Of a stretch of 64,000 bases of DNA, positions 26,191-36,553 are shown piece by piece. Position 1 is the stretch's first letter, and every line of letters starts with the position of its first letter. Made by a program: the position numbers and the translations under genes. A model generated the notes under the pieces. That model had not been told where the DNA came from. It was given only the letters and a program-made list of their open reading frames with translations, and did no database searches. The DNA comes from Jacaranda mimosifolia. Lineage: Eukaryota; Streptophyta; Magnoliopsida; Lamiales; Bignoniaceae. The DNA lies in assembly GCA_018894105.1 (NCBI GenBank), contig CM032118.1:29616690-29680689 (forward strand), given 5' to 3'.

Positions 26191-27020
26191 TTTATTTACT
26201 ATTAAATTATATCATGGGGGCTTAATGAAAGAAGAACCTATAAGATACTATGAAGGGGGTAACATAGATTTCTTTGATAATGTAGATGTGTAGATATGTT
26301 TGGGATGACTGAACTTGAGGACCAAACCCAAGTGGGAGATGAAGTGCAAAAGCAATACTTTTCAAACTCAGAGGATGATGATCAAATGACTGACTTTTCA
26401 TTTTTAGATTAAGCCTCTTTGCCATAGGATTGGACTGATATTCTAGTCCAATTTGCATCATTTCCTTCTGCTTCTGTTTCTGATTCTGATTTTGATTCCG
26501 AGTGTGATGATTTTAGTGATAGTGATTATAACATGGATGAAGATGATAGGTTATTTAATAGGTATGTTGATCCAGATGTTGAGTTTGATGGGGTGGGAAA
26601 GGGCAAGGGAATGAGTAATGACATGTATGCTAGGATGGAGGCTGGGGAAGAAGATGAGATTGAGGATAGTGATGAATTTGAGAGTGTGATGCGGTTTGAT
26701 GAAGATGAACTAAATCCTAAGTATCCAAAGTATAATCTTAAAACTGAAAATTAGAACCCTGAATTGAAACTAGGTCTTATTTTTAGTTCAAAAAGTGAGG
26801 CTAAGTTTGTGATTCAAACATATTGCCTTAGGAAAGAGATGCAATTTCATTTTCCTAAAAATGATAAAAGAAGGTTGAGGACTAAGTGCAAGAAAAAAGG
26901 GCTGTGAGTGGTATGTACATGCATCACCAATGCAAAATGATAAGTCTTAGCAAATAAAAGCTTATAACCCTGTGCATAGCAAGTGTTCTTGGAATTACAA
27001 TAATAACAACCTTAAGCCTG
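26191..27020 (+). pseudogene. Truncated MuDR-type transposase (N-terminal part only)
   Basis: The plus strand encodes a start region (HGGLMKEEPIRYYEGG, then a Phe/Asp-rich segment), an acidic linker rich in Ser/Asp/Glu (about 26470-26720) and the MuDR DNA-binding block NPELKLGLIFSSKSEAKFVI (about 26757-26816), then CLRKEMQFHFPKNDKRR and a Cys-containing KCKKKG stretch. It ends after a CSWNYNNNNLKPGF-like block at about 27020. The DDE catalytic core and SWIM zinc finger that should follow are absent. Stops occur (for example at 26751 and 26907). The match to plant MULE transposases is by motif; the truncation is seen directly. Confidence 0.75.
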
Positions 27021-27078
27021 GGTTTAACATCCTACCAATAAGTATAAGAGTAGCATTAAACAAACATTACAAGAACAA

Positions 27079-27642
27079 TTACATAAGTTGCAATTTGTTC
27101 ACATTTTTTCCTAAATTGTTATCTTTTAACACCAAAAACCCTATCACTATTGCAAATAAATCAACAATAATTGCCAATATAATTAAAAGACAAACTTTTT
27201 TCTTCTTCAATTCATCAACTTCTTTCTCTTGCAATTTTACTTTGGTCTTCATCTTCCTCAATTCGGCATCCATTTTTTCCTCCTTCATCAAGGATTCATT
27301 TAATTGCTCTTCTAATTTCTTCTTTTTTGCCAACAATCTAGGAATTATTTGTTTGGACCTAGGGTACATTTCAGGGTCCAACCATATGAAAACTCCACAA
27401 TAACCCCTAGTCTGGAAAAACAAAAAATAAAGTATAATTAGCTTGTTAATTACAAATATAAACTAGGTCTAATGAAAAAAATAAGGACTTACCCCATAAT
27501 TTGGACATGCCCAAAACCTCCTTTCAGGATTCAAATTTGTCCAACTAGTTTTCAATAGGAGTTGTATCCCACATCTACAATAAACTTCTTCCCTTTGTGT
27601 AACTCCACTATTAAAACCACTTGAAGAAAAGGAAGATGCCAT
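27079..27642 (-). CDS. GRF zinc-finger, coiled-coil, membrane-anchored protein inside the MULE
   Basis: Two exons on the minus strand, 27642-27493 (50 codons) and 27411-27079 (110 codons plus stop), are joined by an 81-bp phase-0 intron with GTAAGT donor and TTTTTCCAG acceptor. The 160-residue product has a GRF-type zinc finger: Cys22 and Cys24 (YCRCG), then TSWTNLNPERRFWACPNYG with Cys46, and Cys55 in GYCGVFIWLD. A Lys/Glu-rich coiled coil follows at about residues 76-122, then one hydrophobic segment (123-145) near the C-terminus. Plant genomes hold many proteins of this exact layout, with unknown function; GRF fingers in other proteins bind single-stranded nucleic acid. No stop or frameshift is present, unlike the neighbouring transposase. 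It may be a captured host gene or a regular accessory gene of this MULE family. Confidence 0.75.
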
Positions 27643-27779
27643 TTTTTCCCTAAATAATCACAAAGTGACCAAAACCTAGCAAATTTGGGGTCAAAGCGAC
27701 TGATATGAAAAGAAAATATGTAGGAAAGGGGCTAATCTGGTGGGAAAGGGCGCCAAAAAATCCCTCCAATTATCAGCTA

Positions 27780-27924
27780 TTAGCTATCAAATGGTGGTGT
27801 TGACGGAAGGACGAGATTGAATGAAAAAAATGAAATTTTGGGAACGCAATGTGATACAAGTGAAAATATGGGGACCAAAATTGAATTAGTGCAATACTTG
27901 GGGGACCAAAATTGAAATTATCCC
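27780..27924 (-). repeat. Right terminal inverted repeat of the MULE
   Basis: In reverse complement it begins gggataatttcaattttg and aligns with the left end. The start of the GRF gene (27642) lies about 140 bp inside it, so this repeat probably supplies that gene's promoter. Confidence 0.88.
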
Positions 27925-27933
27925 TTGTTTTTA

Positions 27934-28201
27934 ATTCACTAACAAAAAAGTGTGTGAAATTATTATCTTTTTACCATGATTTATGTAAAATTATAGTAAA
28001 TGTAATGTATTATTCACTACATGTAAAAGTTATGGTAAATAAATATATCTTTTACTATCATAAGATGAAGTGTAGTATTATTTTATATGAGTTTTACCAC
28101 ACCTTTGAAATTTGATATTGTAATAGAAAAATCACAGCAAATAATTTTTTTTCACTACATTATTTTTAGTGAAGTAAAAAATATTGTAGCAAAAAGTATA
28201 T
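27934..28201. other. AT-rich DNA with a CACTA-like end (unproven)
   Basis: At 27937 the sequence reads cactaacaaaaaagtg, similar to a CACTA transposon end. Further 'cactacat' and 'tagtgaag' motifs occur at 28015-28180. No matching opposite end or 3-bp duplication was found, so this is only a hint. Confidence 0.2.
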
Positions 28202-31184
28202 TGTAACACCCCAAATCATAAAATATAAATGAAAGCAGAGGAATTTAAAATCTAAATTATAGTAAAGATTAAATGATTAAATTAATTAAAATATTTTCGG
28301 AGAATAAATAATAAAAACATGGATTAGGCCTTAATTAATTAAAATTTAAAACATATGTGGGTCGTAGTAGAGTTAAGAAAATTGAAAGGACTAGAAAATT
28401 AACCCAGTTGGGCTATATTGTCATAAATTCAAAAGTTTATAGGACCAATGTGTGATAAATGAAAGATGGGGGCGAAAGTGAAAATCGAGGGCCATTTTGA
28501 AAGGCGGTTTAAAGCTAAGGGGTGGCTTCGTAAACGGTGCAAAGTTCTGGGGTGGCCGATCCAATTGGACGTAAGTTGGTTTATATATATAGTTTAAGAA
28601 CAAAACTTTTTCAAATTCTCAAAATCTTACCCAAGGCTCCCAACATTCGGTTTAGCTCGGTTTCACCCCGAAACTGAAATCTAACCCAATAAACTTGTTC
28701 TTTACCTCACCACAATCACAACCATACTAAACTTTCTTAGAAATGATCGAAGAAAAGGGCTAATTGTGTGGCCGGTGGTGATGGGTCATCGGTGTTAACC
28801 GGTTGAAGCTTAGAAATAGTTAGTGGGTTGTGAAGAGCTCAACGGAACATTTTGATAGCTCCAATTCGAAGTTTGTTGACTGGAGAGGAAGAATTTCGAG
28901 AAGAAGGCACGGCGGCCAGTGGTGGCACACATACAGTTCTCAATGAAATTCGCCGGTGAGGTAAAGATGAGGGTGAAATTGACTTGGGGGTTCAACTAGG
29001 CTAGGTGAGATGCACCTCTGAGTAGGCCAGGTTGAGCTTTGGTGACGGACAGTGGTGGGGTTCCGACGACCCATATATAGAAGCTTCAGATTCTCATTTC
29101 AAACGCAACCGAACCGAAATTGGACTTGACTTGGACTGAAACTTAGTCCAATTGGATAAATTTTTATTTTTATCAAATTAAACGACTTTGAATTGATTAA
29201 ATTGAAACTTAAATTTATTTGGGAATTGATTAGACCTTAATTTAAAAGCAATAATCCTAGCGATAAAACCTTAATTACACGACTTTAATTATAGAACTTG
29301 GTGTTGACTATGGATTGTTACGAACCTAATTAAGATAAATTGAACGGAGTCAGCGCTCTTGGAAAGATTAAAATTTTAAATTCACAGTACTAATTAATTT
29401 TGAAACTTATTGTTGGGATAAAGTGGCTTAACTAAGCTAATGCCTAAAGGGTATAGTAGCATTGCATGCAGCCACTAAGAAATTGACATGTCCCTATTGA
29501 TCAGTTATTTATATATATAGTGTACACGAACATTCCTAAAACACAATATAAATTACAACAATAAATGTGATGCCATTGGAATTAATTTTCTTGTATTACA
29601 TTTAATGTCGTTAGGTGAGGAGGAGGGTATAGGCACTGCTGAGACATATGGGGATAGTACCACAAGAGTATTAGGTGAGTTTATATTAGCCTTATTTGCT
29701 AGGGAAAGAACGTATATCTTTGTTATTTTGCCTTGTCGCTTAGTTCTGGTTGTACTGAGATTCTGTGGTTGATACTTGTTCGTTCTATATTATTCTTTGG
29801 CTCTAATGTTGAATCTGACAGGCTATCTACGCTGTTCTTTCTACCTAAAATTCTTGAGCTGATCTTATCAAAATTTCTAATTTTATTTGATGTGATTTCT
29901 TATCTTGTGTATTTATATTAATATATATACTGGTTCTGTTTGGTGCTCTTTTTGCTAAAAATTGTTGTTCATCTATGTAACATTGACTTGCTACCCTTGT
30001 ATTTCTCTTAATAGTTTATTTGGACCTTTCTTATCCTTTATTTGGATTCTTGAGTTATTCTTATCTAAATTTTGTCCCCATTTGGAGTTATTGCATCCTT
30101 GAACTGAATATCATGTTTATACCGGTTTGATAAGTAAAATTGTTTGTGAAAGTTCACCACACATCGCCCGTTAGGCCAGATACGACTCCCATTTAATTAT
30201 GATTTTATGCTTGAAAATGGCTATTGTGTAGGGAAAAACAAAAGTGGATTTTAAAATATATTTTATTCTCATTGCCATGGTTGTTCTAAAATAAACTTGG
30301 TGCTAATTCAATGATTTCGTGTTTATCATGGAGAAGTGACATATTAAGTGAAATATTGTTGGGCATATTCAGTGATATCAGTGATTATTTTAATACCCTT
30401 AGAGGTGGGCCCTAAGATTGGCTTCTGAAGACGGCCGAGTGGAATGGACTGACGGCGATAGATCTTTCGACTGATACCCGTACGCGATGTACATTTGAAT
30501 CCCTGCTCATAGTAAGCTGGAGGTATCCAACTATGGGTGGGATCAGGCATAGGGCTAGCCATACCTAGTGAGTGATTAAGTATTTGAGCCCATCACTCAG
30601 TACTTTGAAGGAATAAGGATTTTTGTGTTTTTTGAAAGTGGAGTGACAAGGTCGGAGAACCACCAACAGCTGAATAGTGAAAGTGTTTGTGAAAAATCAT
30701 ATTTGGTTAATTTTCCAGTTAAATGTGTTTCCCTGCACCAGAAAATGTGTCTCACACCTTTATTATTTTATCTATTTTCATATGCAGCATTAGTGTTTGA
30801 TGCTATTTTGCTATGTGCTGGGACCATCTTTTATTTATTGACTCGCTAAGTCATTTGGATTTATAGTTCTATGTTGTTCGTTCTATTCTTTCTCTAGATA
30901 AAGATCAGTAGGAGCTACGCAAGGGTGGGCTCGACAGTACATAGTGTACATAGTTCGCCTGATGTAAAGAGATAATGTTAGAAACTACTAAGACTTCATG
31001 TATTGTAATATGTTTTGGATAGTGTTCCTTTCGATTGTAAAAGTGTTGTACATGTGTATACTGCTATTAGCCAATGCGAATGAAGAACTTTCCCTTTTAA
31101 TGTGTTTGTGTTCTCTTTGGGTGGATTTGAGTTACATTTTTTAGAGTGGTAACGCCTGGAGGCACTTACCTCTGATTTAGGGCA
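28202..31184 (+). repeat. Large LTR (about 3.0 kb), plus orientation, of a non-coding Gypsy-like family
   Basis: It starts tgtaacaccccaaatc and ends ttagggca, giving TG...CA ends. A TATA region (tttatatatatag near 28580) and long non-coding DNA with several blocks shared with 31283-34145 in reverse complement (for example the tagccatacc/actatgggtgggat region near 30510-30565) support an LTR with U3-R-U5. The TGTAACACCCC start is common among plant Gypsy LTRs. No gag or pol flanks it and no target duplication is visible. Short reading frames inside it are not supported. Confidence 0.6.
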
Positions 31185-31282
31185 TTCAAATATTTTCTTG
31201 GAGTGTAATAAGATCGAATTTGTAATGGACTTTAATGTGTCTAGCTATTTAATTGGCCTGAAAGTTATGTAAATTATTGTAG

Positions 31283-34145
31283 TGCCCCGATCGGGAGGTG
31301 CTTGCTCCCATTCGAGGTACTACTCATTCTATACTACAAGTCTTCTAGATAACTGAAAAATACATTTCTCAAAATCCAAAGTATTTGGTTTCCACAATCA
31401 ACGTCCATAAGAAGTACAACTTATAATCAAAATATTATGAACCACGCTTAGCACTTCTACCACATTCATTAAATTTATGCTAGTAATTCTACATATACAA
31501 TCTGCCTATGTATATATTTATAGAGCTTATTACCTCATGTGTCCTGTGGTTTAGTCTATCTCCATTACTCATTTTTATCTGGGGTAAAGAATGGAAGATA
31601 ACAATATAATAACGTAAGTTCGAATGACTTAGTGAGAAATTTTAGCAATAACAAAATAGTGATAATTTCTCAAATAATATATAGAAAATAAGTAGAAGCA
31701 TTAAATTTTCAGAAATTGTAAGAGGAAATTTCAATTAAAATTCTAAGTGATCTATCTGACAACCGTCCCATACTAATGATGAGATTTCACAAAACTCATT
31801 GCCTTTTTCCAATTATTTAAATCTCAAATATGACCACAGGGGTCAACATGACAATTGAACAATCACTTGATTTTTTTGTCAAACATTTGAGTTTCAAAGC
31901 ATAAGTATCGAGCGTATCAATCATTTATACAATCTTTCTATTGGTGGTTTTCCTACCTTGTCACTTCACTTTCGGAAACACAAAAATCCTTATCCCTCTG
32001 ATTTTCGAGTGATCAACTCGGACAATCAATCAATCGTTAGACATGGCTAGCCGTATGCCTTATCCTGCTCAAAGACAACTACCTCTAGTTGGCTATGAGA
32101 TAGGATTATATGTACAGATTGTACAGGTATCAGCCGAAAGACTAGCTATCGTCAGTTCGTTCTGCCCGATCGTCTTTTGAAGCCAGTCCTAGGGCCCATC
32201 CTTAAGGGTATCAATTACACTCATGTATATCATGTATCATTTCCAACAACATTTCAATTTGCCATGACAAACAAGTAATCAAGCAATTTATATCGAACTC
32301 ATTTCAAGGTAATAGTCATGGCACTAACAAAACACGTATTCCAAAATCTCTTTTTAGTTTTTCCAACACGATCGCCAATTGCAAGTAAAATGGCATAAAT
32401 AAAGTTCAATAGGAACTACAACCAGTATAAAGTGGCGATATGTAGTAAATTCCACAACACGTTTATTGGAAAGGATCAAGCAACAATGACATATTAACAT
32501 GTATATATATGCTCTTTCCCCAGCAAAGAAATCTTATACTATCGAGTATAAACTCACCTGGCAATGCAGAAGAATCCCTAGTTGTATGGTCGCTTAGGTC
32601 CTGGCTTCCTAGTCAAAACGAGAACTGTCATAAAATAACCCGAGTTATAATTCTATTAATCCTCTAAACCTTAAGTATAAATATAGTTAATATCTTTATC
32701 AAACTCGAGGTTATTCTGACATAATTTCGGTAATTTTAGTTTTGTATCTAAATGCTTAAGATAATTAAATGTGGTAATCCTTAGTTGCTTGGAGTATCCA
32801 TGTCCTGGTTTTCTAATCAATTCAAAGTTTGGAATAAAATAACCTAAACCAACATTGTGTTGATTTCTGAATCATAATTCTTAATATACTTAAATGTCTT
32901 TATCAAGTTCTTTAGTGAATTTATTTGTTTAATCATAACTTTCTCAAGTTCCATGTTATACTTAGATGTTTAAGATAATCACACATCACTATCCTTAACT
33001 TGACAAGTCGGCAAAAAAGTTGTTAAAATCTTATTTAAGGTCCTAATGGTATCCCTTTGAGTCGATTGGGTTTAACACTATAATAATTGTGAAATTAATC
33101 CATAACCTAGGCTAAATCATAGTTTAATAGTCTTAGTTCATATTGTGATTAGGCTCGGATCCAAAATTTCAATTACATTCAAAAAATTAATCAAATTAAA
33201 ATTCGATTATGAAATTTAGCCAAATTGGATCAAATCGAGATCCAATCTCAAGTCGAAAATAGCCCAAACGAGTTAGGAATTTAATTCTGTGCTGACAATC
33301 CAGAAATTGTTGCACGTGCTGCCGCTGGAGATAGAGGCCACCACCACCACCACTAGGTGAGTCTTAACACCAGGAACAAAATGCCCTAATCAATTTCCTG
33401 ATTGGTTGCCATTTGGCGGGACAATTTGGCCAAGAATTCGTTGGCAAGCCCTGGCGTCGTCGCCTCACCATCGCGCTAATTTCTCCACCATCAGCCATTA
33501 AAACTCCAAATTGAAGGTAACGTCGTGATGCCCATGAGCTCACAATTAAAACCCACCCAAGCCCACTTGAAATTCGTCATCGTAGGCCAGAGAACTGCCA
33601 AACCCACTCCATCCGCATCGGTCTTCATTTTTCGGTGAACCATGGTTTTAGTTTTGAGTTTCGCGGTCGATTTCCAGCGATTTGCCGTTGGGCAGGGTTG
33701 GGGTTAATTTTCAAAATTTAATAAAGATTTGCCCTTGTTCTATATATATAAAATATTTTTTGGCTTTCTTCAATTTAACCCCAAAACTATAAACCGCCTT
33801 CAATTGAGCCCTTTAAATTTTAAACCGATTTCAGTTTGGCCCCTAAGTTATAATTAAGTCCTCCAACTTTTGTTTCTTACACATTAACCCTTAGCATTTT
33901 TATTTCTGGGAAATTGATTCTAAATTTAATTACTATGAGGTCCTTAAACTTTTATTTCATTCACATTGACCCCCTAAATTTTATAATTTTAGACAATCAA
34001 TTCCTTCTCTTATTCTCAATTTAAATCCCTCGATTGTAAATATTTAATTCTATATTTTAATTAAATCTAACCCAAAATTAATCTAACCAAACTTATCGAT
34101 TTTATATTTTATTTTATCTTAGGATCTCAAAATTGGGGTGTTTCA
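31283..34145 (-). repeat. Large LTR (about 2.9 kb), minus orientation, related to 28202-31184
   Basis: In reverse complement it starts TGAAACACCCCAATTTTG and ends GATCGGGGCA, matching the layout of the plus-oriented copy. It has a TATA region (tatatatag near 33740) and a 'gatagctagtctttcggctgat' region, quoted here in pieces (gctagtctttcggc near 32135). The two copies are clearly related but well diverged. They face away from each other with only 98 bp between their 3' ends (31185-31282). Confidence 0.6.
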
Positions 34146-34979
34146 ATTATGAAAACATATATAGAAAATAGCCAAAAAGATAAAAAAAAATGATACATAG
34201 TTATGAAATTTAAAATTAAAGTACAAAATAGTTGTATATAAATAAAAGTTATATGGATATAGAGGTAAAAGTAAACTAACACACTTTCATTAAATGATGA
34301 TTAAATACTAAAAGCTATTTTATATTAACTTATAAATATAGTTAATTAAAGTAAAAGTTACTTTATAAAGAATGATAAGCACGCCAACCTGTTAGGCTAG
34401 CTTGTGGGCTTTTAAAATAGCCTAAGTCTAGCCTATTTAATGTGAAAGACTATTTTATAAGCCTTAACATAGCCTTTTTATTAAATAGACTAGGCTTAGC
34501 TATGACATACATAGGTTAAGCCATGCCATAGGCCCTAACGGGCGGCATGGCCTATTCTTATCCCTACCCACATCATTTTTAAAGTTGAACTCACCATCTC
34601 AACTTTGTTTTTTGAGTTCAATCCCCACTCACTTGATTTGACCAAAATATTCCCAGATTAGTTATTTTCTTTTCTTTTTTCTTTCTTTTTTATCTCAGGA
34701 CCCTCTCTCTTCTCTGTTGGTAATAACTAGCTCTCATTTCTCTACCTTTCTCTTTCATGAACACATCAGACATCATCTGCTATTTTTTCCACTATTGGTG
34801 ACTAATTTCTACAAGATGAACCTAAGATATGTGGCCTAACTCTTTTGCATTTTGGTTGTAAGCCCCATTTTTTATATTTACCCTTTATTTTATCTATGCT
34901 CTTTCAGGTTTTATCATGAGATAGTTCTATCTCTCTACTTTTTTTGAGTAACCCTTGGGATTTGACCATGGGGATGTTT
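34146..34979. other. Intergenic DNA with a possible hAT MITE end
   Basis: No gene is seen. The stretch 34375-34565 repeats 'tagcct', 'taggcc' and 'aggcttag' motifs and ends ggcctattcttatccctac. In reverse complement that is gtagggataagaataggcc, similar to a common plant hAT MITE end. The other end was not located. The stretch 34600-34930 is pyrimidine-rich without features. Confidence 0.4.
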
Positions 34980-35560
34980 GTTTACAAGCCTTCTTAGAAG
35001 TCGTACAACTGATGTAATTTTTACGAGCCCCTTTAAGGATCTCACATGAAACTTGATTTCTGCAAGCTTTCTCAGAGGTCTTTCAACAGACTTGATTTCT
35101 GCAAGCCTTTTTGGGGTTTCGACAATGGACTTCATCTCTTCAAGCTTGCTTGGAGGTCTTATAATAGACTTGATTTTTATAAGCTTCATTGGATGTCTTG
35201 CTACAAACTTAAATTCTATAAGCCCCCTTAGGAGTCATATAGCAAATGAGATTACTATGTGCCCTCTTGGGGGTCTTATAACAATCTTTGTTTTGGTTTA
35301 TGCCTTCCTTGAAGATTTTATAGGAGTCTTCAATTTGTTGTGGCCCTTTGGGGGTCTTGTGGCAATCTTCATTTTTTGCAAGCCCCATTGGGGGTTCTAT
35401 AATATCTTCGTTGCTACACATACTATTTAAGGACTCATGGTGGTCTTTGTTAGTTTGCTACGTGCCCTTTTGGGATCCTATAGCGGTGGTCTTTGTGGTT
35501 TACCACGAACCTTCTTAGGGGGTCTTATAACAATCTTTATTTGTTGGTCCATCGCTTAGG
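34980..35560. repeat. Degenerate tandem repeat, about 40-bp unit
   Basis: About a dozen imperfect units follow the pattern ggtcttataacaatctt, then ttt..tgcaagcc, then c.ttgg. Clear copies begin near 35080, 35115, 35155, 35195, 35270, 35350 and 35510. Reading frames here (35053-35430 plus, 34935-35421 minus) are products of the repeat and not genes. It looks like the variable tandem-repeat region seen near the 3' ends of Tat elements, but no coding remnant lies beside it. Confidence 0.7.
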
Positions 35561-35619
35561 GTCTTATTGTAATATACTCATAGGGTTTGATGCTTCGTGC
35601 ACTTGGGTCTTACCGTAGA

Positions 35620-35970
35620 GGGTCCCCAGATAGTGCAAGCCAAAAATCTATGCAATTGGGACTTTATGATGATACGCTGCCAAGATCTTATTCCAAGCCA
35701 AAGATCATTGCTACTGCAATCTTACTGTATTGCATGCCCAAGATCTTATCGTAAATGGACTTCTATGCACCTAAGATCTAACTATGATGCATCCCAAGGA
35801 TCTTCCCACAAGCTAAAAGTTTACATGCCTAGGATCTTATAGAGATACGTGCCCAAGATCTTACCACAAGCTTAAGTTCTATGCACCTATAATCTAACCA
35901 CAAAGCGAGCCTAGGGACTTCCTACAAGCCGAAATCCCACCTGGAATCTTACAGCAATGTACCCCTAAGA
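35620..35970. repeat. Second degenerate tandem repeat, about 58-bp unit
   Basis: Units share tgcccaagatcttac, cacaagc.aaagtt and atgcacctaagatctaac. Copies begin near 35684, 35739, 35790 and 35851. The repeat follows the 40-bp array directly but has a different sequence. Confidence 0.6.
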
Positions 35971-35984
35971 GCTTACTTCAAACT

Positions 35985-36130
35985 AATTGTTCCGTGGAGG
36001 GAGTCTCTTGGGGTGTTTCGCAGAGTTGATATTCTATTGAAGGAACCCATTGAACTCTCCCGCAGAGTTGATATTCCATAGAGGGACCCGTTTGGGTCTT
36101 CATAGAGTTGTTATTTTTGCAGGCCTCTCA
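35985..36130. repeat. Third short tandem repeat, about 45-bp unit
   Basis: Three imperfect copies of cgcagagttgatattc plus a ..gaggga.cc..ttgg..tct stretch begin near 36020, 36061 and 36108. The rest, to the Copia LTR at 36554, shows no gene. Confidence 0.5.
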
Positions 36131-36553
36131 GGTCTTTATCATAAAGATGTTATTCCTGAGAGAATATTAGTTTGCAGTACATAGAGACAAGTGTTGTTAA
36201 GAATGAATCAAAATACTTCATTGAAATTCAAAATGATATTTGTCGTCTCTTAAGTTCGGACGGATTTTATTTGTAACAAAGACCATGCTGATTTAAGCTA
36301 CTATGAATCAAACTTAGACTTTTATTAATACGCGTACCTAGTTTAATGAAATAAATGATATTTTTCAATTGACGCGTTTCCTTATATTTGGGGCATTCTC
36401 AATTTGGAACGACGATTTCCATTATGTACTCTAAAACCTGTATATAACTCTATTCGTCTTTCCTTTTGAGAGGTCCTTCCCCTTTTGTATCTAGCTTCCT
36501 AATGGATCCTGAAATTTTTGCTATCCTTATCATTGAGACTCCAATAGATTCCT

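Larger units (their letters stand above)
25455..27924. mobile_element. Mutator-like element (MULE) carrying a GRF zinc-finger gene
   Basis: Terminal inverted repeats of about 145 bp lie at 25455-25598 and 27780-27924, both beginning GGGATAATTTCAA. They match closely over blocks such as cacttgtatcacattgcgt and cattcaatctcgtcctt. The flanking 9-mers are ttgtttttc (25446-25454) and ttgttttta (27925-27933), a 9-bp duplication with one mismatch, as expected for Mutator. Inside lie a truncated transposase on the plus strand (26191-27020) and, convergent to it, a two-exon gene on the minus strand (27642-27079). The transposase catalytic domain is missing, so movement would need an enzyme from elsewhere. 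Confidence 0.9.

Noticed and set aside
26972..27403. Plus-strand frame of 143 codons in the MULE
   Set aside because: Most of it is the complement of the GRF exon 2, which has splice sites and a recognised domain; only its first part overlaps the transposase remnant.
27937..28201. CACTA transposon end
   Set aside because: Only one CACTA-like start was seen; no opposite end, 3-bp duplication or transposase.
34935..35430. Repetitive protein frames on both strands
   Set aside because: They mirror the 40-bp tandem unit in both directions, have no start context and no known family.
34980..36130. CRISPR-like array
   Set aside because: Units are contiguous and degenerate with no unique spacers, and the genome is a plant's.
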